NCBI RefSeq assembly: GCF_000378385.1
Contig: NZ_KB899667.1
Coordinates: 186,001-250,000 of the forward strand
Direction: 5' to 3'
DNA from: Paenibacillus daejeonensis DSM 15491
GTDB taxonomy: Bacteria > Bacillota > Bacilli > Paenibacillales > Paenibacillaceae
DNA: 64,000 nucleotides
The stretch's first letter is position 1. Every line of letters starts with the position of its first letter. Positions 17,134 through 25,093 of the stretch are shown piece by piece. Under the pieces are notes generated by a model. That model was not told the origin of the DNA and made no database searches. It worked only from the letters and a program-made list of their open reading frames with translations. The translations under genes and the position numbers were made by a program.

Positions 17134-17490
17134 TTAATGAGCGAGCACGATGCCGATGAATCCGTCCTCCACGAGGACCGGATAGCTACGCGTCCGAATC
17201 TTTTCATTGAACAGTGAGCGTCCCGTCTTGATATCGAATTCCCAGCCATGCCAGGGGCACCGGACAATCTCCTGATCCCGGCCGTAGATGAACTGGTACA
17301 CCTCGGAATCCAGGGTAGTCCCGCAGCGTGTACCCTTGCACAATTCTGCGCCCTGATGCGGGCAGCGATTATGGATCGCATAATACTGGCCTTTGACGTT
17401 ATAGACGCCGATGGAGCGGTTATCCACCTCCACGATCAGATGGGTGTTCTCAGGAATGTCTTCTGTTCTGGCAACGCGATGAACGGCCAT
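17134..17490 (-). CDS. Rieske [2Fe-2S] ferredoxin-like protein
   Basis: 118 residues, a single Rieske domain. Both ligand boxes are intact: C43-P-H45 and C78-P-W-H81. It has no membrane anchor and no oxygenase domain, so it looks like a soluble electron carrier or the small Rieske subunit of an oxygenase system. ATG 17490 was chosen because the AAAGGAG site overlaps the earlier in-frame GTG. First gene of a two-gene operon with the amidohydrolase, divergent from the AraC regulator. No oxygenase or reductase partner is nearby, which is odd. Confidence 0.88.
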   Translation of the reverse strand: MAVHRVARTEDIPENTHLIVEVDNRSIGVYNVKGQYYAIHNRCPHQGAELCKGTRCGTTLDSEVYQFIYGRDQEIVRCPWHGWEFDIKTGRSLFNEKIRTRSYPVLVEDGFIGIVLAH

Positions 17491-17513
17491 GACCGTCACT
17501 CCTTTCTATCTAA

Positions 17514-17529
17514 ATTGTAGCGCTTTCTT
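17514..17529 (-). promoter_or_regulatory. cre-like site over the Rieske operon -10
   Basis: On the minus strand, AAGAAAGCGCTACAAT combines an AGCGCT cre core with a -10 TACAAT. The same layout (GAAAGCGCTATAG over the -10) is seen at 12294-12307. Imperfect match to the cre consensus. Confidence 0.4.
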
Positions 17530-17541
17530 GTACCTGAAAAC

Positions 17542-17557
17542 CATTGTTGAAACAATG
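17542..17557. promoter_or_regulatory. Palindromic operator between divergent promoters
   Basis: CATTGTT-GA-AACAATG is a near-perfect 16-bp palindrome between the Rieske promoter and the araC -10 TATAAT (17579-17584). It is a good candidate for a regulator of both transcripts. Confidence 0.5.
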
Positions 17558-17610
17558 ATAATCTGAACGATTCTAAGCTATAATGGAGCAAAAGAGGGGA
17601 GGGGAAGGAG

Positions 17611-18408
17611 ATGCTGGAGCTGATCTCGGTGTACCTCGATGACATGGATGAGCAATGGTCCAAGGAAGAAGCGCCGACCCTGACGGCGATGCTCATTGCG
17701 GTCATGGAGGGAAGCGTCCTCTATGAGGTGGAGGGGGTGCCGTATAAGGTGGAGAAGGGCGAACTGCTCTATCTGCCGCAAGGGGTGCGGCGATCCGGCA
17801 GGAACAGCCCGGACGGCCCGCACCGCAAGTATTCGATCCATTTTCATGCCACGCCGCAGTTGGCCTTGCAGCTCTCGGGGCCAGCGGGACCCTGCAAAAT
17901 CAAGACACGACAATTCGAATACATTCGTCAACGCTTTGGCGTGCTGGCACGGCACTGGTTCGAGCAGCGGCCTTACGCGCCGATCCTGTGCAACGGCATT
18001 GCTATGGAGCTGGCGGGCATGTTCGCCGAGGATAGACAGCAGATGAACGTGGCCTCCGTGAAGCTGCGATTGATTCGAGAGATGCAAGCGTATATCGCTG
18101 TTCATTACCGGGAGCCGCTCCGTATCGCCGACCTCGCTGCGCTGGTGGACCGGGCACCGAATTATGTCACGCATCTGTTCACCGAATTGACCGGTACATC
18201 GCCGATTGCTTATTTGCATCAGGTTCGCATCCATGCGGCCCGGGACTTGATTCTCAACACTCGCATGACGATCGCGGAGGTGTCCGCCTATTTGGGCTAT
18301 AGTGATCCGTCTCATTTCAACCGAGCGTTCCGACGTTGGATGGGGTATCCGCCGTCGGCCTGTCAGCGTGAGCTGAAGAGCGGCGTGAAGCTTCCGGCAA
18401 GGCCGTAA
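17611..18408 (+). CDS. AraC-family regulator with cupin-like sensor domain
   Basis: 265 residues. The N-terminal part (about 1-150) is a cupin-like ligand-binding domain (YEVEGVPYKVEKGELLYLPQG). The C-terminal part (about 165-265) holds two AraC helix-turn-helix motifs (REPLRIADLAALVDRAPNYVTHLF and LGYSDPSHFNRAFRRWMG). It is divergent from the Rieske/amidohydrolase operon and most likely controls it. GGAAGGAG ribosome binding site; -10 TATAAT at 17579. The ligand is unknown. Confidence 0.88.
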   Translation: MLELISVYLDDMDEQWSKEEAPTLTAMLIAVMEGSVLYEVEGVPYKVEKGELLYLPQGVRRSGRNSPDGPHRKYSIHFHATPQLALQLSGPAGPCKIKTRQFEYIRQRFGVLARHWFEQRPYAPILCNGIAMELAGMFAEDRQQMNVASVKLRLIREMQAYIAVHYREPLRIADLAALVDRAPNYVTHLFTELTGTSPIAYLHQVRIHAARDLILNTRMTIAEVSAYLGYSDPSHFNRAFRRWMGYPPSACQRELKSGVKLPARP

Positions 18409-18444
18409 ACGTATACTTGTCATAAGAAAAGGAGAGATGCCGTC

Positions 18445-19200
18445 ATGAACAGCCAACAGGAACGATTGCAAGTGCTGCTGGCCCACCCGGGCCTGATTAG
18501 CGTGTGGGATTTTCAGGAGGAGGCGGGGCAGCCGCGGGTAGCCAAGGGGCCCTATCCCTATGCCCTGCAGGAGCAGAGCGGACCTGTGTCGCGGGCGGCG
18601 GAGGGTGTACTGGGCCCTTATGCAGCGGATATTGCCTTTGGTCAGTGGTTCAACTTGCCGAGAGCGGCCGCGCCCGCGCTGAATATAGGCGGAGCGAATG
18701 CGCAGCTCACCGTTGCGGCTTGGGTGAAGAGGGAGCAACGCGATACACCGGAATGTCAGGCGGTCGCTGGCATGTGGGATGAGACGCGCAAGAAGCGCCA
18801 GTATTGTCTGTTCCTGGATCTCAAGATCTGGGATAGCCAAGATCAGGTGTGCGGCCATGTTTCCGGAGAGGGGGGACCAACCCCTGGCTACAAATACTGC
18901 ATGTCCTCGGCAATCGGGAATTCACCGGTTGTGAAGGGGGAGTGGCACGCCATCGCTTTCACGTATGACGGGCAGACGGCGCGTTGTTACCTGGACGGCA
19001 AGCTCGATGAGCGGGAGCAGTGGAACCCGTTTGCCTACGAGGGCGGGCTGTTTGATGGCGGCACAGACGGCGCGGATTTCACAGTGGCGGCGGTCAATCG
19101 CTCTGGCGTCCCCGGCAACTTCTACAGTGGCCTGCTAGGCGGACTCGCCGTCTTCAACCGAGCACTGACCGAGGAGGATATCGAAGGGATTGTCCGTTAA
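18445..19200 (+). CDS. LamG / concanavalin-A-like domain protein
   Basis: 251 residues. A LamG-type jelly-roll pattern runs through most of the protein (LTVAAWVKREQ, WHAIAFTYDGQTARCYLDGKLD, GLLGGLAVFNRALTEEDIEGI). There is no signal peptide, so it appears cytosolic, unlike most LamG proteins. AAAGGAGAG ribosome binding site; 36 bp after the araC stop, so probably co-transcribed. It may bind a sugar or ring compound handled by the divergent amidohydrolase. Function unknown. Confidence 0.75.
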   Translation: MNSQQERLQVLLAHPGLISVWDFQEEAGQPRVAKGPYPYALQEQSGPVSRAAEGVLGPYAADIAFGQWFNLPRAAAPALNIGGANAQLTVAAWVKREQRDTPECQAVAGMWDETRKKRQYCLFLDLKIWDSQDQVCGHVSGEGGPTPGYKYCMSSAIGNSPVVKGEWHAIAFTYDGQTARCYLDGKLDEREQWNPFAYEGGLFDGGTDGADFTVAAVNRSGVPGNFYSGLLGGLAVFNRALTEEDIEGIVR

Positions 19201-19297
19201 AGAAGGACATTATCTAATGTAGATTTCGGCTTACTGCAATCTTATCCAAGGGTACGGATCGATTCTGGTCAACGCTTTCTGCAAGAAAGCGACTTCG

Positions 19298-19406
19298 GGA
19301 GCATAAGCTGCGTAGCGCTCGCCTTTGTTCCCGGATTTCCCCCCCATGAGGGGGTCCAAAATAAAGAAATCTGGGAACAACAGCGATCGTAAGAACGATC
19401 CGTAAC
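19298..19406 (+). ncRNA. Putative structured RNA element, copy 2
   Basis: Same flanks as the copy at 12369-12470 (CGCTCGCCTTTGTT and AACAACAGCGATCG). The main stem is 19328-19339 with 19366-19377, and it encloses an extra CCCCC/GGGGG hairpin. GATCG-taagaa-CGATC follows. An additional perfect hairpin, CGCTTTCT/AGAAAGCG, lies at 19273-19291. It sits between the LamG gene and the TetM-like gene. Confidence 0.55.
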
Positions 19407-19430
19407 CCCACTGTCCCCCGAACCTGTGCT

Positions 19431-19436
19431 ATACTG
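19431..19436 (+). promoter_or_regulatory. Extended -10 promoter of the TetM-like gene
   Basis: TGCTATACT just before the gene gives an extended -10 (TG-n-TATACT); the -35 is poor. It lies after the structured element, so that element is not in this transcript's leader. Confidence 0.4.
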
Positions 19437-19473
19437 ATCAGGCATTGAAGTGGATCGGAGGATGGTAATTGCA

Positions 19474-21429
19474 ATGAGCCCAATTACATTAGGCCTGTTC
19501 GCGCATGTCGATGCGGGCAAGACGACGTTTGCCGAGCAGCTGTTATACCACACCCAGAGCATCCGGGAGCGGGGAAGAGTGGACCACCGCGATGCCTTCC
19601 TGGACAGTCATGAGATTGAGCGGGCGCGGGGCATTACGGTGTTCGCGGACCAGGCCGTATTGTCGTATCAGGGGGAGACGTATCACCTGATTGATACGCC
19701 GGGTCACGTCGATTTTTCGCCGGAGATGGAGCGCGCGGTGCAAGTGATGGACTATGCTGTCCTGATTGTCAGCGCCGTGGAGGGTGTGCAGGGACATACC
19801 GAGACAGTCTGGCAGCTGCTGCACAAGCATCGGGTCCCGACCTTTTTCTTCATTAATAAAATCGACCGCACCGGTGCTGACGCTGCACGTGTAGTGGAGG
19901 AAATCCACACGCAGCTGACGGGGGATGCTGTAATGCTGACCGGCGACTGGACGGATGGAGCAGCATCGGCAGCGCTGATTGAGCAGATCGCAGAGCGGGA
20001 CGAGACGCATCTGGAAGCCTATATGGCAGGCGAAGGTGACGCGGCCTACTGGCGGGAAGCACTGGGCGGGCTGATCCGGGAGCACCGGGTGTTCCCGGTC
20101 GCTAGCGGTTCGGCGCTGCAGGATACAGGGATCGCCGAGTTTCTGGAGCAGCTGCATCAGCTCACCGCAACGGCCTACGATGCGAAGGCTGCCTTTGGCG
20201 CCCGAATCTACAAGATCCGTCACGATGAGCAAGGGGTCCGCCAGACCTACATCAAGGTGCTGAGCGGCACGCTGCGGGTACGGGACGAACTCAGCTACCC
20301 CGGAGCGGAGGAGCCGATCTATGAGAAGGCGACGCGGCTGCTGCGCATCAACGGGCGCAAGTCGCAGCCCATTGAGGAGGCAGCTGCGGGAGAGCTGTGT
20401 GCAGTTATTGGCCTATCAGCAGCCGAGGCCGGGCAGGGATTGGGGACGTGTGAGGACCGGCTAAGCTATGATTTGGTGCCAACGCTGACATCCAAGGTGA
20501 TTTATGATAGCGCTCTGCCGGTGAAGGACGTTCTTGGCGCGTTCCGCATTCTGGGGGCCGAGGACCCATCGCTGGATGTCGTATGGGAAGAAGAGCTGCA
20601 GGAAATCCATATTCATGTGATGGGCCTTATTCAACTGGAGGTACTGCAGCAGCTGGTGGGCGACCGATTCGGGTTCAGCGTGGAGTTTGGCCCGCCCGAG
20701 ATTCTGTACAAGGAGACCATTGCAGCTCCTGTGATGGGCTACGGTCACTTCGAGCCGCTCCGGCATTATGCCGAGGTCCATCTGCAGCTGGAGCCTGGCG
20801 AGCGGGGGAGGGGCATCACCTTCCGCAGCGAGTGCCATGTCCATCAAATGAGCGTGGCTCACCAGCGGCTGGTGGAGACCCATCTGCAGGAGCGGGACCA
20901 CCATGGATTACTGACAGGGATGCCGCTGACCGATATCCAGGTGACGCTGGTCCGGGGAGCCGGGCACAAGGAGTACACACATGGCGGTGATTTTCGCGAA
21001 GCGACGTTCCGGGCGCTCCGGCAAGGGCTGGAGAAGGCAGACAATGTGCTGCTGGAGCCGTACTATCGGTTCAAAATCCGGACCGAGCTGGACCATCTGG
21101 GCAAGGTGATGTCGGATATTCAGCGGGCATCGGGCCGCTTCGATCCGCCAGAGACGACGGATACGCATGCCATCGTGAGAGGCCTCGTGCCCGTGGCAAC
21201 GTTCATGGGATACAGCACAGAGCTGGCTTCCTATACCGGAGGCAAAGGCACGCTGCAGCTTGTGTTTGCCGGCTACGACCGCTGCCACAACGAGCAAGAG
21301 GTCATCGAACGCAAAGCGTACCGCAAGGACGCCGATCCGCTATACACCTCCACCTCCATCTTCTGTGCCAAGGGCGCAGGCTATGCCGTCCCGTGGGACG
21401 AGGCGGAGGGGAAGATGCATTTGTTGTAA
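19474..21429 (+). CDS. TetM/TetO-like ribosomal protection GTPase (EF-G family)
   Basis: 651 residues, close to the 639 of TetM. GTPase motifs are intact: AHVDAGKTT (G1), DTPGHVDF (G3), NKIDR (G4). The EF-G-like domains II-V follow, with VEFGPPEILYKET and the C-terminal Tet-type YSTELASYTGGKGTL. ATG 19474 was chosen because MSPITLGLFAHVDAG matches the family start; GGAGG lies at 19457-19461. Ribosomal protection proteins release tetracycline from the ribosome, but such chromosomal genes in environmental Paenibacillaceae are often of unknown phenotype. There are no transfer genes nearby and base composition matches the surroundings. Confidence 0.88.
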   Translation: MSPITLGLFAHVDAGKTTFAEQLLYHTQSIRERGRVDHRDAFLDSHEIERARGITVFADQAVLSYQGETYHLIDTPGHVDFSPEMERAVQVMDYAVLIVSAVEGVQGHTETVWQLLHKHRVPTFFFINKIDRTGADAARVVEEIHTQLTGDAVMLTGDWTDGAASAALIEQIAERDETHLEAYMAGEGDAAYWREALGGLIREHRVFPVASGSALQDTGIAEFLEQLHQLTATAYDAKAAFGARIYKIRHDEQGVRQTYIKVLSGTLRVRDELSYPGAEEPIYEKATRLLRINGRKSQPIEEAAAGELCAVIGLSAAEAGQGLGTCEDRLSYDLVPTLTSKVIYDSALPVKDVLGAFRILGAEDPSLDVVWEEELQEIHIHVMGLIQLEVLQQLVGDRFGFSVEFGPPEILYKETIAAPVMGYGHFEPLRHYAEVHLQLEPGERGRGITFRSECHVHQMSVAHQRLVETHLQERDHHGLLTGMPLTDIQVTLVRGAGHKEYTHGGDFREATFRALRQGLEKADNVLLEPYYRFKIRTELDHLGKVMSDIQRASGRFDPPETTDTHAIVRGLVPVATFMGYSTELASYTGGKGTLQLVFAGYDRCHNEQEVIERKAYRKDADPLYTSTSIFCAKGAGYAVPWDEAEGKMHLL

Positions 21430-21448
21430 AACATATCGTAAAGCAAGG

Positions 21449-21496
21449 GATGGGGTTGTTCAGATGTCAGTGAACTGACGTTTGGACAGCCTCTTT
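21449..21496 (+). terminator. Terminator after the TetM-like gene
   Basis: GGTTGTTCA and GTCAGT pair with ACTGAC and TGGACAGCC, followed by a TCTTTTTCT tail. Confidence 0.75.
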
Positions 21497-21528
21497 TTCT
21501 GTTCATTGTCAACGTTAGAAGTCACAAA

Positions 21529-21594
21529 AGGTAAAAATAGCGGCATAGCCGATCAAAATAGTGGTACGAAACGACGCGTCTAGCTCCCTATAAT
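21529..21594 (+). promoter_or_regulatory. System 2 operator and permease operon promoter
   Basis: Half-sites AGGTAAAAATAGCGGCA (21529-21545) and CGATCAAAATAGTGGTA (21550-21566) are 21 bp apart. The -10 TATAAT begins at 21589, 23 bp after the second half-site. The same motif pair precedes the binding-protein gene and the GH59 gene. Confidence 0.75.
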
Positions 21595-21626
21595 ACGAGT
21601 ATGAACTAAGTTGCGAGGTGAGCACG

Positions 21627-22562
21627 ATGCAGACACAACCGCCGGCTCCGGCACCGACCGTCCGGCCGAAGCGCAAGACCAGTACGCTCCAGAGAAAAGA
21701 AACCTTGTCCGGCTTTTTGTTCATCGGTCCAATGCTGATCGGCGTGACAGTATTAACGCTGATTCCGATTCTGGCGACCTTTTTTCTGTCCTTGGCCGAC
21801 TGGAATTTCGTGGCGGGACTGAAGGACATCAAGTGGGTGGGCCTCGACAATTTCAACCGGCTGTTCCAGGACGAGGCTTTTCTGAAGTCGCTGCGCAACA
21901 ACGCGCTGTTTCTTCTGGCCGTACCAATTTACCTGGCCATCTCCATGCTGCTGGCGATTCTGATTGACAAGCATGTCTATATGAAGAGTTATTTCAAAGT
22001 CGCCTATTTCATGCCTTACATCTCCAGCATCGTAGCCGTGGCCATCGTCTGGCAGGTCCTGTTCCACCCGTCGGCTGGACCGGTCAATCAGGTGCTCATG
22101 TCGCTGGGCTGGGACGATCCCCCCAAGTGGATTGCAGATCCGCAGTATGCCCTCGTGTCGCTGATGATGATCTCGATCTGGATTTCCATTGGCTTCAATA
22201 TGATCGTCTATATCGCAGGGCTGCAGTCGATCCCGCGGGATTTGTACGAAGCGGCGGAGATTGATGGCGCAGGCACCTGGGCCAAATTCAAAAGCATCAC
22301 CTTCCCACAGCTGTCGTCAACAACCTTTTTCCTGCTGATTACCGGTATCATCTCGACCTTCAAGGTATTCGACCTGATCGCCGTGCTGACCAAGGGCGGA
22401 CCGCTCAACTCGACGTCCATGATCGTGTGGCATCTCTACGATACCGCCTTCGTCAATCTGAGAATCGGTTACGCCTCATCCATGGCAGTCGTCTTGTTCT
22501 TCTGCGTCCTCTTCATCACGCTCCTGCAATGGATCGGCCAGAAGAAATGGGTGAATTACTAG
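21627..22562 (+). CDS. MalF-type sugar ABC transporter permease, system 2
   Basis: 311 residues. A cytoplasmic N-terminal tail is followed by about six transmembrane segments. The EAA loop is DLYEAAEIDGAGTWAKFKSITFPQL. The features LSGFLFIGPMLIGVTVLTLIP and LADWNF belong to the CUT1 UgpA/MalF group. ATG 21627 was preferred over a GTG at 21618 because GAGG at 21615-21618 is 8 bases away. First gene of the second transporter, under the direct-repeat operator at 21529-21566. Confidence 0.9.
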   Translation: MQTQPPAPAPTVRPKRKTSTLQRKETLSGFLFIGPMLIGVTVLTLIPILATFFLSLADWNFVAGLKDIKWVGLDNFNRLFQDEAFLKSLRNNALFLLAVPIYLAISMLLAILIDKHVYMKSYFKVAYFMPYISSIVAVAIVWQVLFHPSAGPVNQVLMSLGWDDPPKWIADPQYALVSLMMISIWISIGFNMIVYIAGLQSIPRDLYEAAEIDGAGTWAKFKSITFPQLSSTTFFLLITGIISTFKVFDLIAVLTKGGPLNSTSMIVWHLYDTAFVNLRIGYASSMAVVLFFCVLFITLLQWIGQKKWVNY

Positions 22563-22586
22563 CCACCAAGAGAGGAGGGGAGCGGC

Positions 22587-23426
22587 ATGACCGCCCTGCG
22601 CACCATTAATTTACGCAAAACCATCATCACGGTCCTGATGCTGGGGATGAGCATCCTATTCCTGATGCCCTTCATCTGGATGCTGTCCACCTCATTCAAG
22701 ATCGAAGCCGAGGTGTTCGTTTATCCGATTCAGTGGCTGCCCACCCAATGGAACATCATCAACAACTACAAGGAAGTCTGGGTCGGCCAGTTCCCGTTCT
22801 ATATCTACTATTGGAATACGGTCAAAGTGACCGTGCTGACGACGCTGATCTCAGCAGGCGTATCGGCTCTGGCTGCGTACGGCTTTTCCAAAATCCAGTT
22901 CAAAGCGAGCGGGTACCTGTTTCTGATCGTTCTCGCCACATACATGATTCCGCAGCAGGCCATCCTGGTGCCGCAATTCATTCTCTACCGGTTCATCGGT
23001 CTGTTCGACAGTCACACAGGCTTAATCCTCCTGAGCTGCTTCAGTGTATTGGGGACGTTCATGCTGCGGCAGTTTTTCATGGGAATCCACACCGAGTTTA
23101 TTGAATCCGCCAAAATCGACGGGGCCGGCCATGCCCGGATTTTCTGGCAGATTGCCTTCCCGCTGGTGCGTCCGGCCATCGCCACCTATGCGATTCTTCG
23201 CTTCATCTGGACGTGGAACGACTACCAGAATCCGCTGATTTTCCTGCGAACAGACGGCCTGTATACCATTCAATTGGCGATGCAAAAGTTCACCACCATT
23301 AACGGTGAGTTCTATTCCCTAATGATGGCTGCCGCGGTTTCGGCCATTCTGCCCCTGCTGATCGTCTTCATCATTGGTCAGAAGAGTGTTATTGAAGGGA
23401 TTGCCCTCGGCGGGGTCAAAGGTTAG
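22587..23426 (+). CDS. MalG-type sugar ABC transporter permease, system 2
   Basis: 279 residues and six transmembrane segments. The AraQ/MalG-type pattern is seen in FLMPFIWMLSTSFK, TYMIPQQAILVPQFILYRFIGL, the EAA loop FIESAKIDGAGHARIFWQIAFPL and FIIGQKSVIEGIALGGVKG. Partner of the preceding permease (24 bp apart). GGAGGGG ribosome binding site. No ATPase in the operon. Confidence 0.9.
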   Translation: MTALRTINLRKTIITVLMLGMSILFLMPFIWMLSTSFKIEAEVFVYPIQWLPTQWNIINNYKEVWVGQFPFYIYYWNTVKVTVLTTLISAGVSALAAYGFSKIQFKASGYLFLIVLATYMIPQQAILVPQFILYRFIGLFDSHTGLILLSCFSVLGTFMLRQFFMGIHTEFIESAKIDGAGHARIFWQIAFPLVRPAIATYAILRFIWTWNDYQNPLIFLRTDGLYTIQLAMQKFTTINGEFYSLMMAAAVSAILPLLIVFIIGQKSVIEGIALGGVKG

Positions 23427-23431
23427 GACAA

Positions 23432-23518
23432 AAGTCAAAATCACAGCAAAGGAAGTAAAGATTGCGGCATGAGCGACAGAAAAAGCTTGATACAATAGAA
23501 ATCAAGAAAGCGGATTCA
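23432..23518 (+). promoter_or_regulatory. System 2 operator, promoter and cre site of the binding-protein gene
   Basis: Half-sites AAGTCAAAATCACAGCA (23432-23448) and AAGTAAAGATTGCGGCA (23453-23469) are 21 bp apart. The -10 TACAAT is at 23491-23496, 22 bp on. A cre-like AGAAAGCGGATTCA lies at 23505-23518, over the start region. A separate promoter would let the binding protein be made in excess over the permeases. Confidence 0.72.
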
Positions 23519-23577
23519 ACCGCAGCAAGCGGTTCGTTGTCCGGGGTTCTCGCCTATACAATGAGGAGGGGTTAGAA

Positions 23578-24993
23578 ATGGTAAAACGTACACACGCACT
23601 GGTTATGCTGGCCTTGGCACTGATTCTGGTGCTGAGCGCCTGCTCCAGCGGCAACAACCAAACGGGTACAGGGGGATCGAACCCACCGGCCAACAACGGA
23701 GCGGGCAACAATACGCCAGATGCAGCTCCAGAAGCTGAGGAGGAAGAGGTCACCATCCAACTCCATACATTCGGTAATGAAGCCAACTACAACTGGCAGC
23801 AGACCATAGCGGCCTTCCAAGAGCAATATCCGTCCATTAAGGTCAACGTCAACATTCTGAGCGAAAAAGGGGATACCCAGGAAGCGCTCCAGAAGCTGGA
23901 CCTGGCTGCCTCCTCCAGCGAAGCGATGGACGTCCTCATGTTCAGTGACCCGGCCAGCTATGCGCAGCGCGTCGGACTGGGTATGGTGGCGCCGCTGGAT
24001 GAGTTCATTCAGGCGGAAGGCTACACATTGACCGAGGAGTACAAGGTCGACACGACGCTCGACGGTCAGATCTATGCGCTGCCTGGCAAGTTCAATCCTT
24101 GGTATGTGCTGCTCAACAAAACGCATCTGGACGAAGCCGGGCTTGATGTGCCAACGGACTGGACATGGGATGACTTCACCAGCTATGCGGCAGCACTGAC
24201 GAGCGGTGACGGTGCTGGCAAGCGGTACGGTACTTATTTCCACGGTCCGCAAAACGGCGGCTGGATGGAATACATGAAGCTGGCCTTGGCCAATCAGCCC
24301 GATGACACGGAATTCCTGAAGGCAGACGGATCGATGAACTTCAGCAACCCTGGCTTCCGCAAGACACTGGAGCTGCGGATGCAGATGGAGAAGGAAGACC
24401 AATCGGCGACGCCTTATACCGACATGATGTCGCAGAAGCTGCACTACCGCAACCAGTTCTTCAACCAGTCGGTTAGCATGATTATGATCGGCAGCTGGAT
24501 GAACACCGAGATTGGCGGCACCGAGCAGTTCCCGCTCAACTTCGAAGTTGCTGTGGCCCCCATTCCAAAAAACAACGCCAGCGATGAAGGCGGCTATACA
24601 ATGGTAACGACCGATTATGTATCGGTTGCACAATCGTCCAAGAACAAAGAAGCGGCTTACACGTTTGTACGCTGGTATACGACAGAGGGACAGATCGCTC
24701 AGGCCAAAAACGTCCCGGCTTGGAATGGCGTGGAGGATTCCCAGCTGGAAGAGCTGATCGATATTATCCTCAGCGGTACACAGACCCCGGAGAAGGTCGA
24801 TAAGGCTTCACTGGTCAGTACATTGGCAGGGGCGAAGTCCTCCCGCATTATCCCTCCGGTCACCTATCAATCCGAAATTTACAAGGTCATTAATGAAGAG
24901 TACGAGAAGCTGATCTTCGGTCAGCAGGATGTGGATGCGACCATCGCGGCGCTGGAAGATCGGGTCCAAAAGATCATTGATGCCAACCCATAA
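23578..24993 (+). CDS. Sugar ABC transporter substrate-binding lipoprotein, system 2
   Basis: 471 residues. The lipobox LSAC gives lipidated C22, then an Asn/Gly-rich linker. The body is a CUT1 family-1 solute-binding protein (MDVLMFSDPASYAQRVGLGMVAPLDEFI, YALPGKFNPWYVLLNKT, EAAYTFVRWYTT). It feeds the two preceding permeases. GAGGAGGGG ribosome binding site. It is expressed from its own regulated promoter and followed by a hairpin at 25022-25051 before the sensor kinase. Ligand unknown; the shared operator with the GH59 gene suggests galactose-containing glycan fragments. Confidence 0.88.
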   Translation: MVKRTHALVMLALALILVLSACSSGNNQTGTGGSNPPANNGAGNNTPDAAPEAEEEEVTIQLHTFGNEANYNWQQTIAAFQEQYPSIKVNVNILSEKGDTQEALQKLDLAASSSEAMDVLMFSDPASYAQRVGLGMVAPLDEFIQAEGYTLTEEYKVDTTLDGQIYALPGKFNPWYVLLNKTHLDEAGLDVPTDWTWDDFTSYAAALTSGDGAGKRYGTYFHGPQNGGWMEYMKLALANQPDDTEFLKADGSMNFSNPGFRKTLELRMQMEKEDQSATPYTDMMSQKLHYRNQFFNQSVSMIMIGSWMNTEIGGTEQFPLNFEVAVAPIPKNNASDEGGYTMVTTDYVSVAQSSKNKEAAYTFVRWYTTEGQIAQAKNVPAWNGVEDSQLEELIDIILSGTQTPEKVDKASLVSTLAGAKSSRIIPPVTYQSEIYKVINEEYEKLIFGQQDVDATIAALEDRVQKIIDANP

Positions 24994-25021
24994 TAAGCTA
25001 TACTAGAGGGTAGAATGAGCA

Positions 25022-25051
25022 AGAGGTGCGGATATGGCTGCACCTCTTTGC
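25022..25051 (+). terminator. Hairpin between binding-protein and sensor genes
   Basis: AGAGGTGC pairs with GCACCTCT and is followed by a short T stretch. It probably limits read-through from the abundant binding-protein message into the yesM/yesN pair. It also argues against an ATG at 25034, which lies in its loop. Confidence 0.6.
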
Positions 25052-25093
25052 GTTCGCCACGGCCCAGCCGAATTCCGCAGCGGGAGGACAGTT

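Noticed and set aside
19474-21429. Acquired resistance island around the TetM-like gene
   Set aside because: No integrase, transposase, repeat boundary or composition change is visible around it.
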